Shown one piece after another: positions 23,005-31,690 of a stretch of DNA of 64,000 nt; positions within the stretch are counted from its first letter, which is position 1; every line of letters begins with the position of its first letter. The notes below the pieces were generated by a model. It made no database searches, was not told the DNA's origin, and was given only the letters and a program-made list of their open reading frames with translations. The DNA comes from Hydrogenophaga sp. Lineage in GTDB: Bacteria; Pseudomonadota; Gammaproteobacteria; Burkholderiales; Burkholderiaceae_C. The translations under genes were made by a program, and so were the position numbers. The stretch covers positions 1 to 64,000 of the forward strand of contig JAUXNG010000084.1 in NCBI GenBank assembly GCA_030682835.1. Reading direction: 5' to 3'.

Positions 23005-25098
23005 ATGACGAGGTGGCAACGCCCCGCGTGGCTTGCCGGGGGCACGGTGGGTGTGCTCGTACTGGTCCTCCTGCTCTGCGAGCTGGCGGGCTGGCCTTTT
23101 TTACGTGGGCCGCTGCAAAACGCGGTGGCTCGCGGCTCGGGCCTGAGCACCACGCTGGAAGGCGACTTCCGGCTGCGCTTGCTCAGGCCCCCAGTCTTGA
23201 GGGTGGGCCATCTGCGGATGGCGGCGGCCGAGGGCTTTGATGTGCCCCACCTGCTGGACGCCCGGGACATCGAACTGAAATGGCGCTGGGGCGACCTGCG
23301 ACGCTGGCGCCAGGGTGGTCAGCTGCGCGTGCGCTCGCTGGAAGCCGCCGAACTTGACGCCCACCTGGTTCGCACCGAAGACGGGCGGGCCACCTGGCTG
23401 GGCGAACGCGAGCAACCCGAAGAAGAGCGCACGGGCGCCCGGGAGTTGCCCCGCATTGGCCGCCTGGTGGTGGGCCAGGGAACGATTGGCTGGGTGGACC
23501 AGCCGCTGGACGTGGCGCTCGGCGTGCGCCTGGAAGGCCGCGAGGGCGCCTCGCTCGAGGCGGGCGAGGCGGGCTATGTGGCGCTGATCGAAGGCCGCTA
23601 CCGCGCCCTGCCCATGAAGCTGGAGGCCCGGGCCGGCAGCACCCTGCCCCTGCTCAACGAGGACGATGCCAGCGCCGGCAGGGCACCCTGGGTACCGCTG
23701 CGGGTGGAAGGCACGGTGGCCTCGTCCCGCATCCTGTTCGACGGCCGGGCCGCGGCGCTGCTGGGCGCCCCACGCTGGGAAGGTGGCCTGCATTTCCGCG
23801 GCCCTTCGCTGGCGCAGGTGGGCCAGCCTCTGGGCGTGACGCTGCCACAGACACCCCCGTTCGACCTGCGCGGGCGCATCGCACAGGAAGGTGGCGAGTG
23901 GCGGCTGCAGGTGGAACGCGCCACCATCGGCAGCAGCGAGCTGGCTGGCGACCTGCGCTATTTCCAGCGCGAAAACCCACCCCGCCTGGTGGGCCAGCTC
24001 AGCGGGCCCCGCCTGGCACTGGCCGACCTCGGACCGGCGGTCGGCGGCGCGAACCCGGGCGTCAGCGATCGCCAGGCCAGCGGCCGCGTGCTGCCGCAGC
24101 GCCGCTTCGACCTGCCCTCGCTCAAGGCCATGAACGCCGAGGTGCAGATGGAGCTGCGCGTGCTGGATTTCGGCACCGAGGCCGTGGCCCCCATGCAGGG
24201 CCTGAAGACGCTGGTGCGCCTGGACGGCGGGGTGCTGCGGCTCGAAGATCTGCAGGCCACGGTGGCCGGTGGGCGGGTGAGCGGGCTGACCCAGCTCGAC
24301 GCCAATGCCAGCCCGGCGCGCTGGGAGGCCAGGCTGCAGTTCGCAGGCATCGACATCGCGGGCTGGCTGCGCACCCTGCGCCCCGACAACGCCACCGCGC
24401 CGCCGCCGCGCAACGCGACGGCCATGCGCCGCGAACGCGAGCAGGCCCGCCAGGGCGGCCAGCAGCCGCAGGCCTACATCACGGGCGAGCTGGCTGGCGA
24501 CCTCGACGTCAATGGCGCCGGGCGCTCCACCGCCGAAATACTGGGCTCGCTCAACGGCCGCGCCCAGCTCAACGTGCGCGACGGCACCCTGTCGCACCTG
24601 GCCACCGAGGTGATGGGGCTGGACGTGGCGCAGGCGCTGGGCCTGATCCTCACGGGCGACCGATCGCTGCCGCTGAATTGCGCGCGCCTGAGCCTGGTGG
24701 CGCGCGACGGCGTGGTGCAACCGCGCCCCGCCGTGCTGGACAACGCGGACAGCACGATCTGGATCACGGGCCAAGTGAACCTGCGCAACGAACAGCTGGA
24801 CCTGCGCGCCATCACCCGGCCCAAAGACTGGTCGCCGCTGTCGCTGCGCACGCCCATCACCGTGACCGGCACGCTGGGCGACCCGGACATGGGCATCGAG
24901 ACCGCCGGGCTCGTGGGGCGGGTGCTGGGGGCCCTTGCGCTGGGTGCGCTGGCCGGCCCGGCCGCGGCCCTGATACCGCTGATCGAACAGGGCGGCGGCA
25001 ATGTGGAAAACCCCTGCGCGCCGGGCCAGACCGCGCCGCCGCCCCAGGCTGCGCCCCCCGCTGCGCAGCCGCCCGCCCAGGCCCCGAACCAGCGCTAA
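23005..25098 (+). CDS. AsmA-family protein
   Basis: 697 residues. One N-terminal membrane helix (about 9-30) anchors a long periplasmic beta-rich domain. The AsmA C-terminal module is visible at about 480-640 (GDLDVNGAGRSTAEILGSLNG, with the NGRAQLNVRDG core, then PLNCARLSLVARDGV and LRTPITVTGTL). A Pro/Ala-rich tail follows. AsmA/TamB-like proteins carry phospholipid between the membranes. The ATG at 23005 lacks a strong ribosome-binding site. No -24/-12 element was seen in the 121-bp upstream gap, which marks the edge of the putative sigma-54 island. Confidence 0.85.
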   Translation: MTRWQRPAWLAGGTVGVLVLVLLLCELAGWPFLRGPLQNAVARGSGLSTTLEGDFRLRLLRPPVLRVGHLRMAAAEGFDVPHLLDARDIELKWRWGDLRRWRQGGQLRVRSLEAAELDAHLVRTEDGRATWLGEREQPEEERTGARELPRIGRLVVGQGTIGWVDQPLDVALGVRLEGREGASLEAGEAGYVALIEGRYRALPMKLEARAGSTLPLLNEDDASAGRAPWVPLRVEGTVASSRILFDGRAAALLGAPRWEGGLHFRGPSLAQVGQPLGVTLPQTPPFDLRGRIAQEGGEWRLQVERATIGSSELAGDLRYFQRENPPRLVGQLSGPRLALADLGPAVGGANPGVSDRQASGRVLPQRRFDLPSLKAMNAEVQMELRVLDFGTEAVAPMQGLKTLVRLDGGVLRLEDLQATVAGGRVSGLTQLDANASPARWEARLQFAGIDIAGWLRTLRPDNATAPPPRNATAMRREREQARQGGQQPQAYITGELAGDLDVNGAGRSTAEILGSLNGRAQLNVRDGTLSHLATEVMGLDVAQALGLILTGDRSLPLNCARLSLVARDGVVQPRPAVLDNADSTIWITGQVNLRNEQLDLRAITRPKDWSPLSLRTPITVTGTLGDPDMGIETAGLVGRVLGALALGALAGPAAALIPLIEQGGGNVENPCAPGQTAPPPQAAPPAAQPPAQAPNQR

Positions 25099-25144
25099 GC
25101 CCCCGGCACCCAGTACCCTGCACCCCTGTTCACCGGAGAAAACC

Positions 25145-25492
25145 ATGGCCCTGCCCCACGCCCAAGCCCTTGATGTGATCGACCTTCAGCCGCTGGGAGA
25201 AGGTCTGCGCGAGGCGGTCACCACCAGCCTGCTCAAAGAGCCGTCGCTGCAGCTGATCCGCCTGGTGCTGCCCGCCGGGGGTGGCATGCCCGACCACCAC
25301 GTGGACGGCGCCATCACCATCCACTGCCTGGAAGGCCAGGCCGAAATCGGAACGCCGCAGCGCACTTGCACGCTGTCGGCCGGTCAGCTGGTGATGATCG
25401 AGGGTGGCATGACGCACAACGTGCGCGCGATCACCGAGGCATCGCTGCTGGTGACGATCATGCTGGACAAGGTGGGGGGCGGCCCGGGCTGA
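25145..25492 (+). CDS. Cupin-domain protein
   Basis: 115 residues forming a single small beta barrel. Conserved blocks are GGMPDHHVDGAITIHCLEG near 46-64 (His-rich metal-binding motif 1) and AGQLVMIEGGMTHNV near 78-92 (motif 2 with the final His). It probably binds a metal ion; the substrate cannot be told. CGGAGAAAA precedes the ATG. It follows the AsmA gene by 46 bp and may share its transcript. Confidence 0.8.
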   Translation: MALPHAQALDVIDLQPLGEGLREAVTTSLLKEPSLQLIRLVLPAGGGMPDHHVDGAITIHCLEGQAEIGTPQRTCTLSAGQLVMIEGGMTHNVRAITEASLLVTIMLDKVGGGPG

Positions 25493-25506
25493 GCCCCCGG
25501 GGCGCG

Positions 25507-26409
25507 TCAGGCGCCCGGTGTGGCCTGCGGCTTTACGGGGGCGAGTGGCGCAGTCAGGGGCCCCGTGGCCTCGACCGGTTCGGCCGGTTCGGCCGGTGCG
25601 GGCGGCTCGTCCGTCAGGGTCATCAGAATGTCGGCGTACCAGGCGCAGTTCAGGCCCAGCGACTCGTCTAGGTTCAGGTCGCGGTCGCCCATATCCATGC
25701 GGGCCGAGTGCACGCCCAGCAGTTTCCACGGCAGCGTCTGGCGGGCTTCGGTGGGTTCGTTGTCGCGCACCACCACCGCCGCTCCACTGATGCCGCGGTG
25801 CGTGCGGGCATCGGTGAGAAAGAAGCCCTGCCCTTGGAAGCGGATGCCGAACGGCGAGGCCACCACGGCGTGGCGCACCACCGGCAGGTGGTGCAGCTCG
25901 TCGTGAAAGCCCAGCGGGAAACCCACCACCAGCAGCGACTCGCCAGCGCGCACGTGGTCAAACTCGGTCTGCAGGTGGGCGGGGGTGAAGGCGCGGATCA
26001 CGCTGCCCGGCGGTAGCTGTTCCACGTCAAGCTCGATCACGGCCACGTCGATCTCGCTACCGCTGTCGCGGCCCTGGCGCCACGCTGCCTCGCCCTCCAC
26101 ATACAGCGGTATGGAGTGGCAGACCGACTGTGTGAGGTTGGTCGGGTCGGTGTGCAGTTCGATCTCGATGCGGTCGGGATAGTGTTCGCCCGGTTCGTCG
26201 ATCACCACATGGCGGCTGGTGACCAGGAACAGGTGCCCGTCGCGCTCGAAGAAGAAGCCGCTGGCCTTGGTGAGGCCCTGCGTGCCGTGGAAGGTGGAGA
26301 CGCGCGGCGCACTCAGGAACAGCGGGTCAATCGGTGCACTGGTGCGCACCGCCAGATCAGGCGCCGCCGCCTCGGCGACGGGCTCGGCCGCGCGCGCAGG
26401 CGCCGTCAT
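25507..26409 (-). CDS. Trypsin-like serine protease domain protein
   Basis: 300 residues. A catalytic triad is visible: His in VTSRHVV near 67, Asp in SEIDVAVIEL near 121 and Ser in GISGAAVV near 215, with the chymotrypsin-fold spacing. There is no signal peptide and no PDZ domain, so it differs from DegP/HtrA. The N-terminus is Ala-rich and the C-terminus is Pro/Glu/Ala-rich. The start overlaps the stop of a 61-codon ORF by 4 bp (ATGA). It may be a cytoplasmic protease or a pseudoprotease sensor; the substrate is unknown. Confidence 0.75.
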   Translation of the reverse strand: MTAPARAAEPVAEAAAPDLAVRTSAPIDPLFLSAPRVSTFHGTQGLTKASGFFFERDGHLFLVTSRHVVIDEPGEHYPDRIEIELHTDPTNLTQSVCHSIPLYVEGEAAWRQGRDSGSEIDVAVIELDVEQLPPGSVIRAFTPAHLQTEFDHVRAGESLLVVGFPLGFHDELHHLPVVRHAVVASPFGIRFQGQGFFLTDARTHRGISGAAVVVRDNEPTEARQTLPWKLLGVHSARMDMGDRDLNLDESLGLNCAWYADILMTLTDEPPAPAEPAEPVEATGPLTAPLAPVKPQATPGA

Positions 26410-26591
26410 GGGCGCGCCGTGCGCCAGGCGGGCACCCGTACACGCTGGGCCTGCGCCATGTCGAGCCGGCCCTGGACCTGGCGCAACAGGCCCGCCAGGC
26501 GCCAGTCCTGGCGACCGGTGTGGCGCCCCAGCGATTCCTGCAGGCGGCCCAGGGCAATCTGACGGGTGCTTCGGAGCGTGCGGATGTCCAT
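26406..26591 (-). CDS. Small basic ORF coupled to the protease gene
   Basis: 61 residues beginning MDIRTLRSTRQIALGRLQES, Arg/Gln-rich and probably helical. Its stop overlaps the protease start codon by 4 bp, a typical arrangement for translational coupling. The ribosome-binding site is weak. No homologue is recognised; it could be a regulator or ligand of the protease, or a leader that sets its translation. Confidence 0.45.
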   Translation of the reverse strand: MDIRTLRSTRQIALGRLQESLGRHTGRQDWRLAGLLRQVQGRLDMAQAQRVRVPAWRTARP

Positions 26592-26711
26592 GATGAATCG
26601 GGCGGTAGAGTGGGGCGAAAGCGCTTCGCCGGTGCGTGTGAGCGAGCGTACGGGGCGGCACGACGCTCGTCTGTGCGCCGGCGTACACCGCCGGCCTGGC
26701 GACACGGTGGC

Positions 26712-27797
26712 TCAGGCGTCTGGCGTACCGGGCAGCTGGCGGGCCACAAAGGCCCACACCATGCGCGAGGCGTCGGCGCCCTTGTCGTCGCCGTAAGGCA
26801 GGCGTGCCAGGCCACCGCTCCAGGCATGGCCGAGCGCGTCGATCTCCACCAGCGTGGCCACGGTGCGCCCCTTCTTGCGGCTGGTGGTCACGGTCATGGG
26901 GTAACGCTGGCCGCGCTGCACCCGGCGCGGCGCGCCCATGCGGGCGTTCGCGGCGTCGTTCCACACCCGCACGGCCGCCGCGGCGTTGCCAGACGAGACG
27001 ATGCGATCCAGCCCGCCCTGGATGGCCAGGAGTGGCGGCAAGGGCTGGGCCAGCGGGTCTTCGTGCGCGCCGGGCTGGCGCAGGCCGCGCATGGCGGCCA
27101 GTGCCGTGGCGGTGGAATGGGCCGCGCCCGGCCCCACGCCCGAGTGCATCACCACCGCCCGAAAGCGCGCCGGGTGCCGGCTGGCCAGCAAGGCAGCCAT
27201 GCTGGCCCCGGCCGACAGGCCGGCCAGTGCCACCTGCTGACGGTCGCCGCGGTGCAGCAGGCAGACCTGATCGATCGCCAGCAGGATCAGCGCCAGCTCG
27301 GCGTTGGCGCGACCATTGCGGGTTTCATACCAGTTCCAGCAGGCCTGCGGGTTGGAAAACCGGTCCTGCTCGGGGTAGAGCACCAGAAAGCGTTCGCGCC
27401 GGGCAATGGCGTTCATGCGCGTGCTCTCGGCGAAGCCCTGCGCGTCCTGCCCGCAGCCGTGCAGCATCACCAGCAGCGGCAAACGCTCGGCCGGCAGCAT
27501 GCCCGGTGGGCGGTAAAGGCGGAAGCGGCGCGCCCCGGTGGGGCCGACCGCAGAGCCCGCGATCCAGTCGCCCGCGGCGGCCGGGGGCCGGCGCACCGCA
27601 GTGGCGGGTGAGGAGCGTGGTGAACGCAGGCCGGCCTTGGCCTTTGCGGTGGCCTTGGCCGCCGTCGGGGTTTTGCGGGCGGGTGCCCCCTTGGCAGCCG
27701 GCTTGGCGCTCGACTTCAACGCCTGCCGCGTGGCCTGCGTGGCTGCGCGCACGGTGGAGCGCGTGAGGGCGGCCACGCCCCGGTTGAAGGCCTTCAT
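26712..27797 (-). CDS. PHB/PHA depolymerase-family esterase
   Basis: 361 residues. An Ala/Lys/Arg-rich N-terminal segment (about 10-70, with KPAAKGAPARK and TAAKATAKAKA runs) precedes an alpha/beta-hydrolase domain of the poly(3-hydroxybutyrate) depolymerase type 1 group. LLVMLHGCGQDAQGF near 108-122 is the oxyanion-hole region. The nucleophile is Ser in GLSAGAS near 194; the acid is Asp in GGLDRIV and the base is His in GHAWSGG near 332. No signal peptide is present, so it may act inside the cell on PHA oligomers or other esters. The basic tail resembles PHA-granule DNA-binding proteins. Confidence 0.78.
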   Translation of the reverse strand: MKAFNRGVAALTRSTVRAATQATRQALKSSAKPAAKGAPARKTPTAAKATAKAKAGLRSPRSSPATAVRRPPAAAGDWIAGSAVGPTGARRFRLYRPPGMLPAERLPLLVMLHGCGQDAQGFAESTRMNAIARRERFLVLYPEQDRFSNPQACWNWYETRNGRANAELALILLAIDQVCLLHRGDRQQVALAGLSAGASMAALLASRHPARFRAVVMHSGVGPGAAHSTATALAAMRGLRQPGAHEDPLAQPLPPLLAIQGGLDRIVSSGNAAAAVRVWNDAANARMGAPRRVQRGQRYPMTVTTSRKKGRTVATLVEIDALGHAWSGGLARLPYGDDKGADASRMVWAFVARQLPGTPDA

Positions 27798-27888
27798 CCA
27801 GGGCGACGCCGCGCTGCGACGCCTCACCCGCCCTGCCCTCCTGCTGCGCCAGGCGCGGCTGCGCGCCCTGAGAACGCCCGGGACATGC

Positions 27889-28731
27889 TCATTCGGCCAC
27901 GTCCGCTTCGTCGCTGCGCAGGAACGCCAGCAGGTCTTTGGTGAGGCGCTGCTTGTGCGTGACGAACACGCCATGCGGCGCACCTTCGTAGGCGATCAGG
28001 CGCGCGCCCGGAATGGCCGCTGCGGCCAGGCGGCTGGAGCCGTTCATGGGCACGGTCTTGTCATCGGTGCCGTGGATGAACAGGGTGGGCACCTGGAAGG
28101 CGGCAAGATCGGGCCGGAAGTCGGTGCTGGAGAAGGCGCGCATGCAGGCAACCGTGGCGCGCAGGCTCGCCTGCATGGCCATGCCGTGCGCCCAGCGCAG
28201 CACCTCGTCGCTGATGCGGTTGTCCAGCAGGCCCGCGCCGAAGAAGTCGCGAAAGAAGCCAGTGAAGAATTTGGCGCGGTCGTCGTGCAGCGCGCGCGCG
28301 GTGCGGTCAAAGGCAGACGCTTCGGTTCCCGCCGGGTTGTCGTCCGTCTTCATGCGGAACGGCAGCACCGAGCCAATGAGCACGGCACGCGCCACGGAAG
28401 CTCCCTGGTGCCGCGACATGTAGCGGGCCACCTCGCCCCCGCCCATGGAAAAGCCGACCAGGGTGGTGTCCTGCAGGTCGAGCTGCTCGATCACACAGGC
28501 CAGGTCATCGGCCAGCGTGTCGTAGTCGTACCCGTTCCAGGGCTGCGACGAGCGCCCAAAACCCCGGCGGTCGTACGAGATGACACGGTAGCCGGCTTCG
28601 GCCAGCGCCAGGGCCTGGTCGTCCCAGCTGTCGGCCGTGAGGGGCCAGCCATGGATGAGGACCACGGGCGGACCCTCGCCCCAGTCTTTGACGTAGAGCT
28701 CGGTCTGGTCGGCGGTGGTGATGCGTGGCAT
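27889..28731 (-). CDS. Alpha/beta hydrolase (chloroperoxidase/arylesterase-like)
   Basis: 280 residues. HGWPLTADSW near 27-36, nucleophile Ser in GFSMGGGE near 93-100, Asp in HGTDDKTVP near 227 and His in GAPHGVF near 256 complete the triad. The YDRRGFGRS block near 53-61 is typical of cofactor-free haloperoxidases and related arylesterases. AGGAA precedes the ATG. The start lies 151 bp from the divergent flavodoxin gene. Confidence 0.85.
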   Translation of the reverse strand: MPRITTADQTELYVKDWGEGPPVVLIHGWPLTADSWDDQALALAEAGYRVISYDRRGFGRSSQPWNGYDYDTLADDLACVIEQLDLQDTTLVGFSMGGGEVARYMSRHQGASVARAVLIGSVLPFRMKTDDNPAGTEASAFDRTARALHDDRAKFFTGFFRDFFGAGLLDNRISDEVLRWAHGMAMQASLRATVACMRAFSSTDFRPDLAAFQVPTLFIHGTDDKTVPMNGSSRLAAAAIPGARLIAYEGAPHGVFVTHKQRLTKDLLAFLRSDEADVAE

Positions 28732-28882
28732 GGATCGTTCCTGCGGAAGTCGGGCAACTTGCCACTGTGCCGGGCCGCCGCCTGAACGTCTGTCGGATTG
28801 CGTACACAGGCCAGCTGCACCGCTGCGCTAGGGTTTGCCCCCATTCCACCCAGCAAAACATGAAATATAGTGCAGTTCATCC

Positions 28883-29347
28883 ATGCAAACACCCCGCACA
28901 CTCCGCATCCTCGTCGGCACGGTGACCAGCACCGCCGAGTACGTTGCACAGGCCATCGAGCTCGACTGCGCCGACCTCGTCGACCAGATCGACGTCCGCC
29001 TGATGGACGATCTGGACCCCTCGGTTTTTGAGGGGGCTGCACTATATCTCATCTGCACTTCCACCTTTGGTGAAGGCGATGTGCCCGACAACGCGCGCTC
29101 GCTGTACGACGCCCTGAACCGGCCCGGCCTGCGCCTGGACGGTGTGCGCTACGGCGTGATTGCCTTGGGCGACAGCAAATACCCCCAGACCTTCTGCAAC
29201 GGCGGGCGGCGCTTCGACGAGCGCCTGACGGCGCTGGGCGCCACACGCGTGGGCGAGCTGCTGTGCCTGGACGCCTCGACCGAGCTTGAACCCGAAGCGC
29301 GGGGCGCGGCCTGGTGCCGCACCTGGCTGGCCGAGGCGCTGCCATGA
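28883..29347 (+). CDS. MioC-like flavodoxin
   Basis: 154 residues with a flavodoxin fold. The FMN phosphate loop is GTVTSTAEYVA near 12-22; STFGEGDVPDNA near 60-71 and ALGDSKYPQTFCNGG near 93-107 hold the flavin loops, as in MioC and the flavodoxin domain of sulfite reductase. It would carry electrons as a small FMN protein. The ribosome-binding site is weak. It stands alone between an alpha/beta hydrolase and the liv-type operon. Confidence 0.85.
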   Translation: MQTPRTLRILVGTVTSTAEYVAQAIELDCADLVDQIDVRLMDDLDPSVFEGAALYLICTSTFGEGDVPDNARSLYDALNRPGLRLDGVRYGVIALGDSKYPQTFCNGGRRFDERLTALGATRVGELLCLDASTELEPEARGAAWCRTWLAEALP

Positions 29348-29398
29348 CGACCCGACACCCACAGTGCCCACGAGCATGAAGCCTCAGGACGCCGAGAT

Positions 29399-29414
29399 AC
29401 TTTAGGCCTGAAGT
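29399..29414. promoter_or_regulatory. Palindrome upstream of the liv-type operon
   Basis: ACTTTAGGCCTGAAGT is a near-perfect 16-bp palindrome 84 bp before the substrate-binding protein start. It has the size and symmetry of an operator or activator site; the regulator is unknown. Confidence 0.4.
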
Positions 29415-29497
29415 ACGGGTATTTCACTATCCCCACGCGCCACCGCCCCGCATACAGTGAAACGCGACCCATCCAACCCACCCCCAGGAGACCTTTC

Positions 29498-30685
29498 ATG
29501 ACCACCCGCCGACTTGTTCTCACCCGCAGCGCTGCCGTGATCGGCGCCGCCTCCACCGGCCTGCTCCTGCCCCAGATCGTGCGCGCCCAGTCCGACAAGG
29601 TTCGCGTGGGCTTCATGCTGCCCTACACCGGCACCTTCGCGCAGCTCGGCGTGGCGATTGAAAACGGCTTCCGCATGGCGCTGAACGAACAGGGCGGCAA
29701 GCTCGGCGGACGCGAGATCGAGTTCTTCAAGGTGGACGACGAGTCGAACCCCGCCAAGGGCATCGAGAACGCCACGCGGCTGGTGCAGCGCGACCGGGTG
29801 GACGTGCTCGTGGGCACGGTGCACTCGGGCGTGCAGATGGGCATCCACAAGGTGGCGCGCGACACCGGTGTGCTCAACCTGATCCCCAACGCCGGCGTGC
29901 ACGTGGCCACGCGTGCCCAGTGCTCGCCCAACGTGTTCCGCACCTCCTTCAGCAACTCGCAGCCCACGCTGGCGCTGGGCAAGGCCATGGTGGACCGCGG
30001 CCACAAGAAAGCGGTGTGGATCACCTGGAACTACGCCGCAGGCGACGAAGCCTTTGAGGGTTTCGAAAAGAGCTACACCGAGGCCGGCGGCACCATCATC
30101 AAGAAGCTGGGCCTGCCCTTCCCTAACGTGGAATTCCAGGCCCTGCTCACCGAAATCGCGGCGCTCAAGCCCGACGCCGTGGCCTGCTTCTTCGCGGGCG
30201 GCGGCGCGGCCAAGTTCCTGCGCGACTTTGCCGCTGCCGGCCTGAACAGGAACATCCAGCTCTACGGCTCGGGCTTCCTGACCGAGGGCGTGCTGGAAGC
30301 CGCCGGCCCAGCCGCCGACGGCGTGCTGACCACCATGCACTACAGCGACTCGCTGGACACGCCGCGCAACAAGCAGTTCCGCCTGGAGTACGCGAAGACC
30401 TTCAAGATGCAGCCCGACGTGTACGCCGTGCAGGGTTACGACACCGGCCTGCTGCTGGTCAAGGGTGCCAACGCCGTGCGGGGTGACATGGCCAACAAAC
30501 AGGCGCTGTACGCCGCCATGCGCGGTGCCGTGATCGACAGCCCGCGCGGGAAGTGGACCATGAGCCCGTCCCACAACCCGATCCAGGACATGTACCTGCG
30601 CCAGGTGGCCAACAAGGAAAACAAGGTCATCGGCATTGCGCAGAAAGCCGTGGCCGACCCGGCCACCGGCTGCCGCATGGCCTGA
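29498..30685 (+). CDS. livK: Branched-chain amino acid-type ABC transporter substrate-binding protein
   Basis: 395 residues. A signal peptide with TTRRLVLTRS and a hydrophobic core ending VRAQ (about 1-31) has a Tat-like twin arginine. The mature Peripla_BP_6 domain begins KVRVGFMLPYTGTFAQLG near 34-51. ABC systems of this class carry amino acids, amides, urea or aromatic acids; with pobA nearby an aromatic acid is possible, but the ligand cannot be read from sequence. AGGAGA precedes the ATG. It heads a five-gene operon. Confidence 0.85.
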   Translation: MTTRRLVLTRSAAVIGAASTGLLLPQIVRAQSDKVRVGFMLPYTGTFAQLGVAIENGFRMALNEQGGKLGGREIEFFKVDDESNPAKGIENATRLVQRDRVDVLVGTVHSGVQMGIHKVARDTGVLNLIPNAGVHVATRAQCSPNVFRTSFSNSQPTLALGKAMVDRGHKKAVWITWNYAAGDEAFEGFEKSYTEAGGTIIKKLGLPFPNVEFQALLTEIAALKPDAVACFFAGGGAAKFLRDFAAAGLNRNIQLYGSGFLTEGVLEAAGPAADGVLTTMHYSDSLDTPRNKQFRLEYAKTFKMQPDVYAVQGYDTGLLLVKGANAVRGDMANKQALYAAMRGAVIDSPRGKWTMSPSHNPIQDMYLRQVANKENKVIGIAQKAVADPATGCRMA

Positions 30686-30765
30686 CCGCCCTCCACCTCC
30701 CCTGCCCTCCCCAGCCGGGCGCCCCAGCGGCGCCCGGCTGAGTTCCTTCTTTTGCCCACGCCCCC

Positions 30766-31629
30766 ATGGATGTCGCCAATTTTCTGATCCAGCTGCTCAA
30801 CAGCCTGCAGTACGGCCTGCTGCTCTTCATGCTGGCGGCCGGCCTGACGCTGATCTTCGGCATCATGGGCGTGGTCAACCTGGCGCACGGCAGCTTCTAC
30901 ATGCTGGGTGCCTACCTCGCCTGGTTCCTCGTGGGCCAGCTGGACAGTCTGGTGCTGGCCATCGTGCTGGGCACGGTGATGGCGGTGGCGCTGGGCTGGG
31001 TGCTGGAGTGGGCGCTGTTCAGGCACTTCTACCACCGCGACCATCTGGACCAGGTGCTGCTCACCTTCGGCCTGATCTACATCTTTGAAGAGGTGCGCTC
31101 CATTTTCTGGGGCGACGACGTGCACGCCGTGCAGGTGCCCGAGATGGTGAACTGGTCAATTCCGCTCACCGACAACCTCTCGTACCCGGTCTATCGGCTG
31201 GTGATCTCGGCGGTGTGCATCGCCCTGGCGCTGGGCCTGTACGCCCTGATCTCCAAAACCCGCCTGGGCATGAAGATCCGCGCCGGCGCATCCAACCGCG
31301 AAATGACCGAGTCGCTCGGCATCAACATCCGCCTGATCCACGGCGTGGTGTTTGCGCTGGGTGTGGCGCTGGCGGCCATCGCCGGCATGATCGCCTCGCC
31401 CATTTCCAGCGTGTACCCCGGTATGGGCAGTTCGGTGCTGATCATGTGCTTCGTGGTGGTGGTGATCGGCGGCATTGGCTCGGTGCGCGGCGCCATGGTG
31501 GCGGCCCTGCTGGTGGGCCTGGTGGACACCTTCGGCAAGGTGCTGGTGCCGCAGATCGCCGGAATGGCCGTCTACATGCTCATGGCGGTGGTGCTGCTCT
31601 ACAAGCCCGAAGGCCTGTTCAAGCAATGA
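30766..31629 (+). CDS. livH: Branched-chain amino acid-type ABC permease (LivH)
   Basis: 287 residues with about eight membrane helices. Family landmarks are AAGLTLIFGIMGVVNLAHG near 24-42 and LGINIRLIHGVVFALGVALA near 184-203. It forms one half of the membrane channel with the LivM-type protein encoded 61 bp downstream. Confidence 0.9.
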   Translation: MDVANFLIQLLNSLQYGLLLFMLAAGLTLIFGIMGVVNLAHGSFYMLGAYLAWFLVGQLDSLVLAIVLGTVMAVALGWVLEWALFRHFYHRDHLDQVLLTFGLIYIFEEVRSIFWGDDVHAVQVPEMVNWSIPLTDNLSYPVYRLVISAVCIALALGLYALISKTRLGMKIRAGASNREMTESLGINIRLIHGVVFALGVALAAIAGMIASPISSVYPGMGSSVLIMCFVVVVIGGIGSVRGAMVAALLVGLVDTFGKVLVPQIAGMAVYMLMAVVLLYKPEGLFKQ

Positions 31630-31690
31630 GCCCGCTCCTGCACTGCACCGCCACCCTGCCCCGTCAACCCTTCACGAAAAGCACGACAAC

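Noticed and set aside
23101-25146. 681-codon minus-strand ORF
   Set aside because: Antisense to the AsmA-family gene; rich in Gln, Gly, Arg and His without motifs.
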